Part shown: positions 29,574 through 41,309 of the stretch, in pieces
Position numbering within the stretch: position 1 is the first letter of the stretch
How the letters are laid out: each line of letters starts with the position of its first letter
Notes under the pieces: model-generated
The model's database searches: none
Seen by the model: the letters and a program-made list of their open reading frames with translations, nothing else
Told to the model about the DNA's origin: nothing
DNA from: Pyropia yezoensis
Taxonomy: Eukaryota > Rhodophyta > Bangiophyceae > Bangiales > Bangiaceae
Assembly (NCBI GenBank): GCA_009829735.1
Contig: CM020618.1
Location: forward strand, 14,800,568-14,864,567
DNA: 64,000 nt
Direction of reading: 5' to 3'
Program-made: the position numbers and the translations under genes

Positions 29574-31019
29574 ATGGGGCGGAAAACGGTACGTCCCAGA
29601 CGGGGGAGCGACGGCAGGGCCCCCGCCTTTGGACACGATGTGTTTGTTCGCAGCGTGGGGAGGGTAGCAGCGGGCACAACTGCCGCGGGCGGCGGAGAGA
29701 TGGGCTGCAACTGACTTTGTTGTTTGCTTGCCCCGCTGGTGCTGTTGCTGCCGTGCCCCACTCTTCTCCCTTTCATGTACGCTGCCTGGTACCGCCCCCC
29801 CCCCCCCCCCCGGATCGTTCCGCGACTCGTCCGTTCTGCCACCCCCCTCCCCCACAACACAGGTGGGCTGCGTGCCAGTCCGAATGGAAGCGGACGGGTG
29901 GAAGGTGCTGCTCGTGTCCACCCGTCGGTCGGCTGAGACGTGGGTGTTCCCCAAGGGCGCCATTGGGCGCAACGAGCGGCCAAAGGAGGCGGCCATCCGG
30001 GAGACTCGAGAGGTAGGTGGGCGTGGTTTGGTGGCCGCGCGGAGAGGGGGACACACCCGCCGCTATGGGCGGTGGCGACCGCGCTCGGGGTGTGTTGGGA
30101 GACCACACGTCGTTCTGGTCTGCGTCAATTGTGCAGCCTGTTGACGCTCCTACCTTCCCATCATGTCTTTGCTCTGTCGGTACCGGATGCGCCCGTTCTC
30201 GTATGTCTCGCCTTTTGCTCTCTGTACCCCCTTTGTCCACTCTGACCACACCCCCTGTACTTGTGCTATACAGGAAGCTGGCGTGACGGGAACGGTGGGT
30301 CCCAAGCTGGGCCCCTTTGAAATCAAGGCCGGGCACCAGGTGCAGAAGATGTGGCTCCTGTTTGTCGACAACATCCTCGGCGACGACGACCCCACCTGGG
30401 AGGAGCGCGGCATCCGTGAGCGGCGGTGGTGCGCCATTGAGGACGCGCCAAAGCTGCTCAATCCCGACAACCCCAAAGGGTACGTAACTGACCTGCAGCC
30501 CCTGCGAGGCCGCCGTGTGGCAGTGGCTTACATCCCCTTTAGAAAGTGACCTGCCGCATAGGCAGTGGTCTAACCGTGGGAGCCCCGCTGTCCATCTTTC
30601 TTTGCTTGTCTTGTTCTTTTCTTGGTCGCATTTGGTGGCCACCCTCCCCCCCCCCCTCTTCCCGCATCGTCTCTGTCTCCTCTAGGCGTTGCCGCCCCGA
30701 GCTCCTCGCCATGCTCGAAGCTGCCACCGCTGCGATTGGCGGCCCCAGCACGGACGCCGCGTCAGCGTGTGAAGTGGAGGCCGCGGAGGCCGCCGCCGCA
30801 ACGGCAGTGGCGACGGGGACGCCCACCAGCTGCTCCACGTGTGTGGGGCAGGCGAGCGGCTGCGGCGGCGGCGGGTGTGAGCTCACGACCGGCAGCGGTG
30901 GCGGCAGCGGCAGCAGCCCGCCGGGGCTGCCCTTGGGCCTGGCGCTCGCCGCCCAAGCCGAGACGTGCCAGCCGCCGGGCTGGTCGTCCGTACACTGCAC
31001 GCGGGTGTGTCTGCGGTAG
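29574..31019 (+). CDS. Nudix hydrolase, diphosphoinositol-polyphosphatase-like, four exons
   Basis: Proposed exons 29574-29588, 29863-30012, 30274-30479 and 30686-31019 give 234 residues. All introns are GT-AG (274, 261, 206 bp) and the frame is exact through phases 0, 0 and 2. The Nudix box (G-x5-E-x7-RE-x2-EE-x-G) reads GAIGRNERPK.. RETRE|EAGV and is cut by intron 2 between its last two Glu, which ligate Mg2+. Upstream VLLVSTRR..WVFPKG and downstream WCAIEDAPKLL..RCRPELL match the layout of DIPP/Ap6A hydrolases, which remove phosphate from diphosphoinositol or dinucleotide polyphosphates. The C-terminal 90 residues are Ala/Gly/Cys-rich and lack family similarity. The 15-bp first exon (MGRKT) is the weakest part; it is chosen for its GTACGT donor and the exact frame. 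Confidence 0.8.
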
Positions 31020-31517
31020 TTGTGGCGAGCGGGCAGGCGGCGGGTGGATGTCTGTGGGAGGGGGGTCAAGGTCCCCGCCGGGGAGTTTGATGCGCGGGGT
31101 GCCGACATCCCCGTGAGGAGGCGGCTTCTCGAGTTCGGACAGTTAGATACCCCCTGCCTCGAGCTGTTTGCTTGGATTGCTCGCTCTTTGAAACAAAACG
31201 TTACAACTGGATGTGACGGCGTCGCGTAGGCCAGGAGCGGGATGTGCGGGTCGTTCGGCCCGGGGGCGACGCCTCACCGGTGCTTGCTGCGGCTCCGCAG
31301 CCGTCAAGCACACAGTAGGGGCCCTGCGCCACACCCGCGCGGCCGCAATAGCAAGAAAGCATAAGCGTAGACTGGCTGGCAACACAAGCACGTCAGACCC
31401 AGCTTAAGCGGGGCCATCCACATGACGAGGTCATCCGACACGACGGCGTACTCCAACAAAACTCGTCTGCAGCTCCTCCTACCCCCCCACCCTTGCCTTC
31501 CCCCCAGCCGTCCAAAT
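31020..31517. other. spacer between convergent Nudix and PsbP genes
   Basis: 498 bp with no coding frame of note. The 3' untranslated regions of both genes probably lie here. Confidence 0.5.
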
Positions 31518-32465
31518 TCAAACAAAATCGACGTGGAAGGTCTCCAGGATGCGCGCGGCGACCCCCCCCAGCTCCTTGCGCCACCGCGCATCACTGCCCC
31601 CACATGCCAGCGCGTACAGTACCCCATTCCCGCCCACCACCACCCGCACGCCCATCCGGCGTTCCACCCCAAACCCGCTGGCCGTCACCGTCTCATAGCG
31701 AAACACCAGCTCCCGCCACGCTTGCCCCGCCGTCTCCCCAGTGACGTCCTTGACCACCTTGTAGTCCGCAGACCGCCCCTGCGCCACTTCCCCGGGGATG
31801 ACCAGCGCCGCCACGTCCCGCGCGCGCACGGACGCGACGCCCGTGCCGCCACCTTCGGCACGGCCGGCCAGCCCCTTGGCGGCGTAGATGCCGACGCCTT
31901 CGGCGCGTCGGTAGTCGCCCGCGGTCAGTGGGGACACTCGCCCGTACGGCACATCCTTCTCCACATCCGCCCCACGGGTGGTAGCGGCAGACCCCGGGAT
32001 GGCATCCTTGCTGGCCGGCTGCTCAGGGATACTGTTTCGCTGCACAATCCATGCGGGAGGATACGCGAAGGTGACCACCGTCTTGCCATACTGGACGAGA
32101 CAGGGGGTGAGGGTGGCGTTGCCAACGTCGGGGAACTGCGGAAGGCCGTACGCCGACAGCGCTGCATTGACGACGGTACGGCCCGAGAGAGCGTCACCCG
32201 CCGCTGCGGGGGAAGGGGCGCCAAGGGCGCCAGCCGCGGCGGCGGCCGTCGCGGTCAGGGCAGTGAGGAGGGAGAGGACCTCCCGGCGCGTGGCCGGGGG
32301 GGGAGGCGGGGGCGGGGGGGAAGCCGAAGCCGACGCCAATACCGTTCGCCTGGAAGAGTGGGTGAGCGCCAGGGACCGAGATGGTCGGAGACGTAGCAGA
32401 GCCCCGCCGGCCACCGTTGGTGAGATGGGCAGTGGGGCAGCAAAGGCCGCCGCGTCACTCACCAT
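31518..32465 (-). CDS. PsbP-domain protein, predicted thylakoid lumen
   Basis: 315 residues from the ATG at 32465 to the TGA at 31518-31520. The N-terminus is Ser/Arg/Ala-rich as in plastid transit peptides, then TRREVLSLLTALTATAAAAA (from about 58) with a twin-arginine pair, hydrophobic core and Ala-x-Ala end, so Tat-type import into the thylakoid lumen is likely. The mature part has PsbP-like features: YGKTVVTFAYPPAWIVQR near its start, a central SADYKVV..WRELVFRYE, and the C-terminal ILETFHV. PsbP and PsbP-like proteins assist photosystem II oxygen evolution or assembly; which subgroup this is cannot be told. The frame continues upstream of the ATG with a hydrophobic stretch but only to a GTG preceded by TAA. 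A GTACAGTA occurs in the coding sequence at 31614. Confidence 0.8.
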   Translation of the reverse strand: MVSDAAAFAAPLPISPTVAGGALLRLRPSRSLALTHSSRRTVLASASASPPPPPPPPATRREVLSLLTALTATAAAAAGALGAPSPAAAGDALSGRTVVNAALSAYGLPQFPDVGNATLTPCLVQYGKTVVTFAYPPAWIVQRNSIPEQPASKDAIPGSAATTRGADVEKDVPYGRVSPLTAGDYRRAEGVGIYAAKGLAGRAEGGGTGVASVRARDVAALVIPGEVAQGRSADYKVVKDVTGETAGQAWRELVFRYETVTASGFGVERRMGVRVVVGGNGVLYALACGGSDARWRKELGGVAARILETFHVDFV

Positions 32466-33365
32466 GACAAGGACAGCAAAAAAAAGGAGCGAAGAAGGGT
32501 TCAGGAGCACTTACGAAACAGATTCTTTGAGGTGGGTTGCAGGCATTTGGTGATAGGCGATGGTAGACGCGAGGAGGAAGGACAGTGGTGGCGTTCCAGC
32601 CGGTGTGTCCCACGCATCGGGGCAATGCGTGGGAGGCGCAGATTGCGGCGCGAAGTCACATCTCGTGGGCTGCTGTGGTCCACACAGCAACTGAAAACTG
32701 CCGCCACATTAATGTGTATTCGAAACACAGGCCAGAGGAACGATCATCTTTGAAGAGGTGACTTACTAAGGGCACTGCCAACAACAGGCGTTCCGACGTT
32801 CCGAACGCTTAATTTAGATATCAACGTGGCAGTCTTTCATTGGAGGGCGGAGCTTTCCGAACACGCTTTCCGATCTTCGTCATCCCGACCCCCTGGACTT
32901 ACGTGACACGGGCCGCTGAGCGGGGGTCAGATCGAGAGTGTGCACTGGTGAAACGAACGACGCGAGCTTTTTCATGCACAGCAGTCGGCGCATCGATCTG
33001 GGGGTGGCTGTAATGAGTGGCTGTCAGCACCGCCCCCATCAGCTCGTTTCACTCCGAAACGGAGGTCGAAATGGAGCGCATCTCAGGTGTGTGAGACACG
33101 TAGCATCATTAGCGATGACTTCATTGCGAACGGGCTGCAACCGCAGATGTGCCAGTCCGTGTGGACTTGTTCAGTATGGAGACATAACGGGAGCGGGAGG
33201 GGTCGAGGGGGTTCTTGGCAGACAGTCAGACATGAACGGGTGGCCAGGAACGCGCAATCGTCGCTCCACTCCTCGCCGACGGCGACGATGTAGCCTTGAG
33301 AGAGTTCTTGCTGGCCATTGGCGCACACGCGTGCATACGCATGCGCCCTAGGTGGTAGAAGTTTT
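32466..33365. other. upstream of the PsbP gene, lower-GC intergenic
   Basis: More AT-containing than its surroundings, particularly 32690-32860. No gene or RNA recognised. Confidence 0.45.
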
Positions 33366-33410
33366 GGCGGCCGCCTCGCGACCCCATCAAGGGGGCGCGA
33401 GGCGGCCGCC
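33366..33410. repeat. 15-bp perfect hairpin with NotI-type core
   Basis: Arms 33366-33380 and 33396-33410 (GGCGGCCGCCTCGCG and its complement) enclose a 15-base loop in which CCCC and GGGG can pair further. It is very stable. It is too far from any called stop codon to be a transcript 3' end. Confidence 0.75.
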
Positions 33411-34127
33411 ATGATGCATCCTGAGTTGGCTTGCCCCCAACAAATCGTTGTGGCGCTAGGGCCGGTGTGGCGGGGAGTCCACGACGCTGCCCCGTTTGCT
33501 CCACCAGGGAGGGGGGGTGGGGCAGCTGCCTCTATCGTGGGGCCGGGCTGTCGATAAAGCCTCGGCCGCTCAGTCCCTCCCCCTTCTGCAAGCCATATTT
33601 TTCGGGGGGTTGGACCACGTCCACAGGCCTCGCACGAGGCCAAGACACAGCCGCGCAGGATGGCCCTCTGGACGTGGCCGCTTCGAGCGTACCCCGCCCC
33701 CCCCCTCCCCCTGCTATGCTCGAGGAGGTGCGCCCTGTGAAATCTTCGGACGCGCCCTTAGGCGGAGCCCTCACCCACGTTGCGTGCCTCGTGGCATGGC
33801 ACGCTTTTGGAGCCCCGCGGGGCGTCCTCATTGCGCCCGCTCCTCCCTCTTCGCTGTCCTGCCGGGCGTATCCCCCTGCTGACCGTCCAGCATCCCCTGT
33901 TGCCCGCGTGCGACGCCCCCCCCCTGGGCGGGGCCGCCGGCGGCGGCCCCGCCGGCGGCGGCCCCGGCGGCGGCCCCGGCGGCCCCGCCGCCGCCGCCGG
34001 CAGCCCCGCCCCATGAATCATGCAACGAGGCTGGTCTCCCTCTCTGGCGGCCCTTCTGCTTGGCGTGGGCCCCCCTGCCGGCCGGGACCCTCCCTGGCAG
34101 AAACGCTGGTCGTCCTCTGCTTTGCCG
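33411..34127. other. no gene recognised
   Basis: GC-rich sequence with a GGC/GCC cluster around 33910-34005. Frames on both strands are Pro/Arg/Gly-rich without domains. Confidence 0.4.
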
Positions 34128-34625
34128 CCCTCCCTCGGCGCGGCCGCCACTGCCGGCCCAGCACGCGCATCCGGCAACGCTGGTGGGCTTCTGGGGGGCC
34201 CCTTCCTCACCTCGGCGGGGTCCCCACCCTCGGCAGACGTGTGCCAGTAAGGCTGGGTGTCGAAAGCATTGCCTCTCTTCCTGGGCGCGGCCGCCACTGG
34301 CGGCCCAGCACGCCCATCCAGCAACGCTGGTGGGCTTTTGGGGGGCCCGTCCCCCGGCAGGGGCCCTCACTGCCACGGTTCCAGCAGCGCTGGTGGTCGT
34401 GTGGGCCGCCGCACCCCCCCCGGCGCGGCCGCCCCTGCCGGCCGTGCACGCCTGTCCAGCAACGCTGGCGCGCGTTTGGGCGGGCCGGCTGCTCGGAGGG
34501 GCCCCCAAGACCTCCTGGTGCCCCGTTTCCATCGCCGCTGGTGGTGATGTGGGCCGCCGCCCACCCTGCGTGCGGCCGCCACTGCCGGAAGGGCACACCC
34601 GTCCAGCAACGCTGTTGCCCTGGCT
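34128..34625. repeat. irregularly spaced direct repeat, at least four copies
   Basis: A core of about 45 bp, GCGGCCGCCACTGCC.. continuing to CAGCAACGCTGG, occurs near 34140, 34286, 34429 and 34570, separated by unequal GC-rich spacers. In the minus frame it gives recurring SVAGxACxAxxGGR units, but the spacing is not a constant multiple and I do not call a protein. Confidence 0.6.
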
Positions 34626-37500
34626 GGGGGTCCCTTCCACGCGACCAATGTGGCCCGACCTTGTTGCCTCTGAGGCCGCCATCCCGCCCTGTCGCCGCCC
34701 ACCCAGTACACCCTGGATTTTCCCCCTAATCCCATGCCTCATACCCAAGGGATAATATCTGGGACCTCTCCTTACAGATCCTGCCGAGCCAACTCCTGGC
34801 AACATGGAACAATTTCTTGTATTGTGGGGCATGACGCGGTGTACCTTCCAGACTCATGATGAGTCAGCCGCTGTCTCACGGTGTCTGCTGGCCGCACGAC
34901 AGCGGCCATCGACAACGCATCATGGCCTGTCGAAAGGCGCCACCGTCAGCACCCATGACGAGCCACATCTGCCACAGCTGGCAAGTCCGTTAGAATGTCC
35001 TCGCTGCATTGCAGCGATGTGACTGGCTAGCCGGCTGGCAGATTCGATCGACTCGATCGAACCGCGCTTACACGCCTCTCGGACCTTCGGACTGCCTGGC
35101 GTCTGGGGCCGGCTGGGACGGCGCACTAGGCGCTGCACGCCGGACCCTTTCGTTTGGGGCAAACTTGGGCTGCACTCCTTTAGTGCGCACGCCCGCCCAT
35201 GCTTTGTTCTGAGAGCCATGCTTTGTTTTTTGGCCGTTTTGTGCCTACCGGCGGCGCGACGAGGAAACGCATGCTTTGGGGCACCTTGGGTGCCCCGACG
35301 CGAGTATATAGTGCGTGGGTGGCGGCGCCACCGGGGGAGACCGGAGGGGCAACCACAGACACAGACCAAAGACGACCTTAACCCTTTGAACCCCCCTCGA
35401 TCACCACCGACGTCGCGCCGTCTTCTTCCCCAGACCCACCACCGTCACCATCTCCATCCTCTTCCCCGCACCCCGTCTCCCTATTGGCTGGCACGGGTCG
35501 CTGACACCATCACGAGTACGTTGAGGGCTGCCCAAGTGTGGGTGGTTCCTCACACCGATGGAGAGACGTGAAGGGCGACCCGCCCTGCAACGACAATGGC
35601 CAAATCGGCTTCAGGCTCGACAGTGCATCCCGAAGGGACGCCGCGAAGCGACATGTTCGGGTGAGCCGGCGATGGTCACTGTGGCAGGCCGATCGAGCGA
35701 GGCTTCAGCGACAGTGGCTCGAGCGGGCCACCAGAAGGGGGACGTGGTTGTCAGGGGCCGCCACACGTGGCGGCCGACATCGTCGGCGACCGGAACCAAA
35801 TGCAACTCAATCACACACACTGCACGGCGTTGTATTTCACAATTTTCCACTGCAACGTACTGCAACATCACGCGAAGACCGTCCACTGATGAAAAAAGAG
35901 CACCACTGCAATACATGTCATGACTCGTGTATCGCCGCATCTTCTTGTATTTCCCTGCAACACAGATCCCTCATGCACATCACCGCTCCTCACACACTGG
36001 CCATCGCGACTCCGACAGTCGCATCGGACAAGCTGGTCGAGTCACGGACGACGAAACATCGACCTTTCGTTCTCCACGCCTACACGCCCGGCCGCCAGTG
36101 TCGTCTTCGTTCAAAATACATCGCTGAAGAGTCCACCAATTCTTCCGACCCGACCAGATCGCGCGGTCCGGACGTTTCAGGACATCTGATTGACAACACA
36201 GCCTCGCCCGAGCCTCCATTCACGCAGGCTACTTCTTGGCATCCCCTCCTGAACATGCTCATTTGCGCATCTACAGACGCCAGTGAGCTGATTCTGGACT
36301 CAGCTTGTCTTAAATCGCACCAAGATCCTCCACAAGTGATGATCCAGTTCCCGGCTCGCACCCCTCCCACATCACCACGCGAAGCACCTCCCGAGAATCG
36401 TCCTTGGGGAGGGGCACGGTGCCTTCTGGGCCCAAGTCAGAGAACTGTCGACTTGGTGCAGTCAGCGAAGTGCAAGAGCCTGTACGTCTGGGTGTCCATG
36501 ATTGAAGATTTCACCGAATCGCCTCTCCTTGCCACGTCCTGAGCAATCCCCACCCCTCTTTCCCAGAATTCTCATTTGACTCCTCAAATCCTAGTCAATC
36601 GCAGCTCCGGAAGCTCTCTGCCTCCCCGCCCCCCCGCGCCCCCCTAGCCCTCCCAGTTGCTCATGTTGACCCCCCCTCCAAGAAGGGCCCTCAATACATC
36701 AATTCAGCTTTTAGAACTTGTTCGGGAGGACGAAGGACGACGGGAGCAAGACGCTGGGCTCATTCGACAGCGTGATCCCCCACTCCCGGGCAAGCTACTG
36801 CGACGTAAAAAAAATCCTGCAGGGGCATGGAGGACTGACAAGCTACCAAATCGGTCTGACTTCAGATTTCTTTTCGAGAAAGTTAGTAGACCTTAATTGT
36901 TCATGGTAAGTCTCATTCGACACCACTATCGTGAATTTGCATAGGGGCACCATCGCGTTCTGGTTTGTCGATGTGATGATATGGTTTGAAAACGTTGCAT
37001 TTCCGCATGTTCTACTGACGACTTACGTGAGAATGCTCGAGCACTCCGAAGTTGGGGATGCTTCAAGTACGTTTTCGTCAGTATTTGAACTTTCCGTGTG
37101 CGCAAGTACAGGATCTTTTGTTGAACTCTCACAGAATCTGAACAGAGTGGGCAGATCCTTGCACGGGCTTGCTCCATATGAAGATTATTTGCTTGGCCAA
37201 TCAGCGCAATCCGCCACCACCACTTGGCGCCCAATGAATGAACTGGTGGCTACCGTCGCTGCGGTGGAGACCGGACGCCATTGGATGCGTGTGGAGCACG
37301 AACCGGGCTTGCCACACATTGCCCCCTCCACCCACCGCCCTGCCTCCACCTTACCCCCCCCTCCACGCCCCGCTCGCACTCTCCTCCATCCCCTGCAAGC
37401 GCTCTCCCGGACTGCCCCTTCTCCCACCGTGTCGTGTCCCATTCCTTTCCTGCTCCCCCCCCACCCCCCCCGTCTCCACCCCCCGCGCCCCCCTTCTCTC
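34626..37500. other. 2.9-kb lower-GC region without a recognised gene
   Basis: Base composition drops and several AT-rich stretches occur (36560-36900, 36930-37200). The longest frame (plus 35538-36542) starts with GTG and has no domain. Short frames at 36718-36909 and 36931-37200 look less biased but match nothing I know. It could be decayed mobile DNA. Confidence 0.4.
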
Positions 37501-37559
37501 CATCTCCATTCCCACTTCCCCGCACCCATGCCCCCCCCCCACCCCCCCCCCTCTCCACC

Positions 37560-38700
37560 CCTCGCGCCCCCCCCGCTTCCCTCCATCTCCTCTCCCGCTT
37601 CCTCGCACCCACGCTCTTCCTTTTCTGCTTGCTCTTCTTGTCCACCACTCAGGTATGTGCGGAGGATGCCATGGGTGGTGTATGTGGGTGGATCGGCTGG
37701 ACGGAGCTGCTCTGGTGATGTACGTGGGTGTGTGCGCGGGGGGCTGCTCGCGCGGTGGTACGAGAGGGCGTGTGGGAGGGTGGCAGTTGCCGTGCTGGTG
37801 GCGGTAGGAAGACGATACTCATGGGGGTGCCATACATGCACAGTTCCATGTCATGCGCTACATTGGCTTGCATTTCCCTGCAACTGCGTTGCGTTGGCTT
37901 GCAGTTATCTGCACTATCTTGCATATTCACCAGTGTACTACTCGCTACGCACCTTTCGCAGGTTCTTCTGGATCTTCTTTTTCTTGTCGAGCTGGCGTCC
38001 TCCCTTCCCTTTCCACCCCCCTCACCCCCCCCGCTTCCCTCCATCGCCTATCCCGCTTCCTCGCACCCACGTTCTTCCTTTTCCGCTTACTCTTCTTGTC
38101 CACCACTCAGGTATGTGCGGAGGATGCCATGGGTGGTGCATGTGGGTGGATCGGCTGGACGGAGCTGCTCTGGTGATGTACGTGGGTGTGTGCGCGGGGG
38201 GCTGCTCGCGCGGTGGTACGAGAGCGCGTGTGGGAGGGTGGCAGTTGCCGTGCTGGTGGCGGTAGGAAGACGATACTCATGGGGGTGCCATACATGCACA
38301 GTTCCATGTCATGCGCTACATTGGCTTGCATTTCCCTGCATGTGCGTTGCGTTGGCTTGCAATTACCTGCATGTTGTTGATATTCACGAGTCTTTTGCCC
38401 GCTACGTACCTTTCGCAGTTCCTTCTCAATGTGATCCTTACCGCGCTGGTGTCCTCTCTTCCCTCTCTTTTCGGCCCCCGGCTTCCCGGCTCCCCTCCAC
38501 GCGATTTCACACCCCCCGGCGCCCTCTCCCACCTCCCCTTGGTCTTTCTGTGTACTCATCAGGTATGCGCAGAGTATGCCGTGAGTGGTGCATGCGGAAG
38601 GATGAGCCGGACGCAGCTGCTATGGTGATTTAGGTGGGTGCGTCGGCGGGTGGATGCGTCTGCTGTGGTACGGGACGACATGTGGGCGGGAGGCCGCGGG
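37560..38700. repeat. 458-bp tandem duplication, two full units and a decayed third
   Basis: Anchor CCACTCAGGTATGTGCGGAG recurs exactly 458 bp apart (at 37643 and 38101), and the next about 230 bp are nearly identical. A third, diverged unit starts near 38476 and has the same CAGGTATG anchor near 38560. Each unit has a pyrimidine-rich half followed by a GTG-rich half. Confidence 0.85.
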
Positions 38701-40359
38701 CGTAATTGTGTGCGTCGGGTGACGGAGAGTACAGGCGGCCGCGCGTGGGAGAACCAGCAGGCGTGCGGAGTGTCTGGTGGGATCCGTTAAACGGTGTGTC
38801 TGCTCACTGTGTCAGGGACGGCGGGTGTCTGGGGCGGCGCAGACACTGCGGCGAGGCATTGACGTCGATGCGGCAAGTGGCTGTGACTGTGTGTGTCTCT
38901 GGTGTGTTTCTGTGCCTGTGTCTATTCACCTGATCAGGCAGCTCCAGGTGGCCCGCCTCTGTAATACGTGTCCAAATACTTTGAGAAGGTGCTGAGTAAC
39001 TACTAAAGTGAACAAAAATAGATGAGCGATTCCACAAGGACCGGAATAAAAGGGGCCGTCATCCGGCGTCATCCGGACTGTGCCGGATACGCACTGTAGT
39101 GGCCTATTCAACTCTATGTGTTTCACATTGCAATCTAGCTTGCATTGAGGTGTGTTACGGGATGCAGTACACGTGGTGTATGGTACATCACACCATTCTT
39201 GCCGCCCTTTTTCGGTGTCTGAGTTGCAAGCATCTGCCTGTATCTACTGCATTTCAACCAGGCGTTGAAATGCAGGAAAACATGCAGTAAAATACAGTGG
39301 TTCCGGTCGCCGACGATGACTCAACCGGTCCCTGCGGTCCTCCAACCGCACACGCCTCGAAGAACCCGGACAGCCGCGCACCCCGAGAAGCGGGCGCCGC
39401 CCTCCACTTACGCCGACAGCACCGACGCTCGCAGCGCCGTTAGGTACCCTCCCGAAGGTCCCTGTTGGCGAGCCCCCCCGGTTGCGACCCCTCCTCGACG
39501 CAGGAGCACTTCCTGCCACAGCCTTTTGCCCCAGTCTCTCGAGCGGCCCCGCCCACGGGCCAAGGCGCGCAGCTGGCCCACCCAAGCACGGCCGGCACGT
39601 GCCAGTCAGTGGCGGTGCCGCGAGCCTCTGCGTGAAAGGAATGTCAAGAGCCAGGACCAGGCGGTGTGGTGTGGGCCACAATAAAGTGAACCGCACGGCC
39701 ACCCCCGGTCCTGCCGGCCGTGCGACAGCCTCATGGCCCCCTTGGCCGCCACGCGCGCCCGTAGACGAGGCGGGGTAGGGAGGTTGGCCGGGTGCCAAGG
39801 CGGGCACATCGGGGGGGCGGCGCCGGCACGGATAGGCCTTCAGAATGGTGGGGTCAGGGGGCTCCCGCGCTACGGGCCCAAAGCCCGCGCGCGCGTCCCC
39901 GCGCTCGGTCGGCGCGACCGGGCGTTGCGTTTACGGGGCCGCGGGGACGTTGGCGGGGAGGGTTCGCGGCGGCGACGACCGGCAGCAGCGCTCCCGCGCG
40001 CGCCACTCCGACGGGCAGTCCAACGGGCGTGGACGCGCGCTATGCTCGCCCGACGTGGGGTTTGCCCTCCTCGATTTTGCGCACCAGCCCATGGGGCAGC
40101 CACATGGGCCGCTGGACAACTTCGAAAAATCCCTCGCGTTCCGCGTCTGCGGGCGGGCAAAATCATGGACTTAAAGTCGCCCCCCCCCACACCCCATTCT
40201 CAGGCGTCAAAACGGGGGGGGGTCGGTTGGACTTGTCGGATCCGAGCGGGTCGCCCCGAGTCGGACCGCCCTCCGATTCTCCGACTGGATGGAGAAATCT
40301 GGCAAACGTACTGTCAGAACTGCCGCACGTAGTGTACAGTCATGACCCGGTTGTAAGCG
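38701..40359. other. no gene recognised
   Basis: Mixed composition. AT-rich at 38930-39300, with a long but domain-less GC-rich frame at 39250-40330 on either strand. Confidence 0.4.
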
Positions 40360-40394
40360 TCCCAGTTATATGGCACCCTGCCATACAACTGGGA
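40360..40394. repeat. short hairpin
   Basis: Arms 40360-40375 and 40379-40394 (CCCAGTTATATGGCA type) pair over 16 bases with one mismatch around a 3-base loop. Possibly the core of a small foldback element. Confidence 0.55.
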
Positions 40395-41309
40395 GCATCG
40401 CGACCGTCCTGCTTCAAGGTCTCGATCGCCAATCTCTGCGATCGTTCGGCACACAGTGCAATCGAATGGAATGGAATTACGAGGAGAGCAAGGGGGTGTG
40501 GCAAAAACCTCTCGCACACACGGCACCCAAGTTGGGGCGGTGTGCTAGGGCTGCCTCCCGTGTCGGGGGAACCGGAAGAAGTGCAAGTCGCACACACTCT
40601 ATCCCTGTTGTGGGGCAATCCCCCGACTGACAAACAAGAAGATGGGGTGTGGTCCAACAGTTTCTTGGTCGGGACGGGGAAGCAGGGCCAAGCCCCGCTG
40701 TCCCTCCCCTTATCCCCCAGGGTCCCCTCAGAATCTCGCCACTCAGAATCTCCCACCCCAGCACCTGCCCACCGGGCCACACGAAAATTCAAGACGATAA
40801 ATGCAGAAAACCCTCAAATCCAAGTTGGATTTACTACTAAGCTAACTATTCCAAACTTAGGGAATATGGACCCAAATGCAGGGGGAGGAACGGGTCAGGC
40901 TAGTGGCCTGCCGCCCCTTGCATGGCACGTGTTGCCCCCGTACCTGGGGGCCAATACTGCCACACTCCCCTCTCCTCAGTTCCGACCGACCCGGTCGGCC
41001 CTGTGAGGGGGTGCGTAAACGCACGTCTCGGCGTTGGGGGCGCGACTTGCTGTCTCCCCCTCAAGTACGTAACGCGGATGTGGAGGCGGTCACGTTGACG
41101 GCCCCTCTCCTCAAGCTTGCCCACTTGGCAGGCTTGCTCTCCCCGGTTCTCACTTCACCACCACCAACACATCTTCTTCTCCTTCCCCTGGGCCGCCCTA
41201 CGCTGGGAGGCCACCCGTCTACCCACGATCCGATTCCCCCTCAACTCGAGGAGGGTCTCGTGCCGCTGTAGCCAGGGCGTCTCTCCCCAACTAGGGGAGA
41301 GCCATGGCG
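40395..41309. other. no gene recognised, ends at assembly gap
   Basis: The plus frame continuing to 41006 has no recognisable domain. The sequence runs directly into the N gap. Confidence 0.4.

Noticed and set aside
28349-30106. 585-residue minus frame
   Set aside because: Overlaps Nudix exons, low complexity, no domain.
32465-32510. N-terminal signal-peptide extension of the PsbP protein (hydrophobic LLFFAVLV)
   Set aside because: The frame has no ATG there: it opens with GTG right after TAA, and no convincing splice acceptor is present.
33366-33410. Intrinsic terminator
   Set aside because: Bacterial-type hairpin reading does not apply in eukaryotic DNA, and no gene ends nearby or T-run follows.
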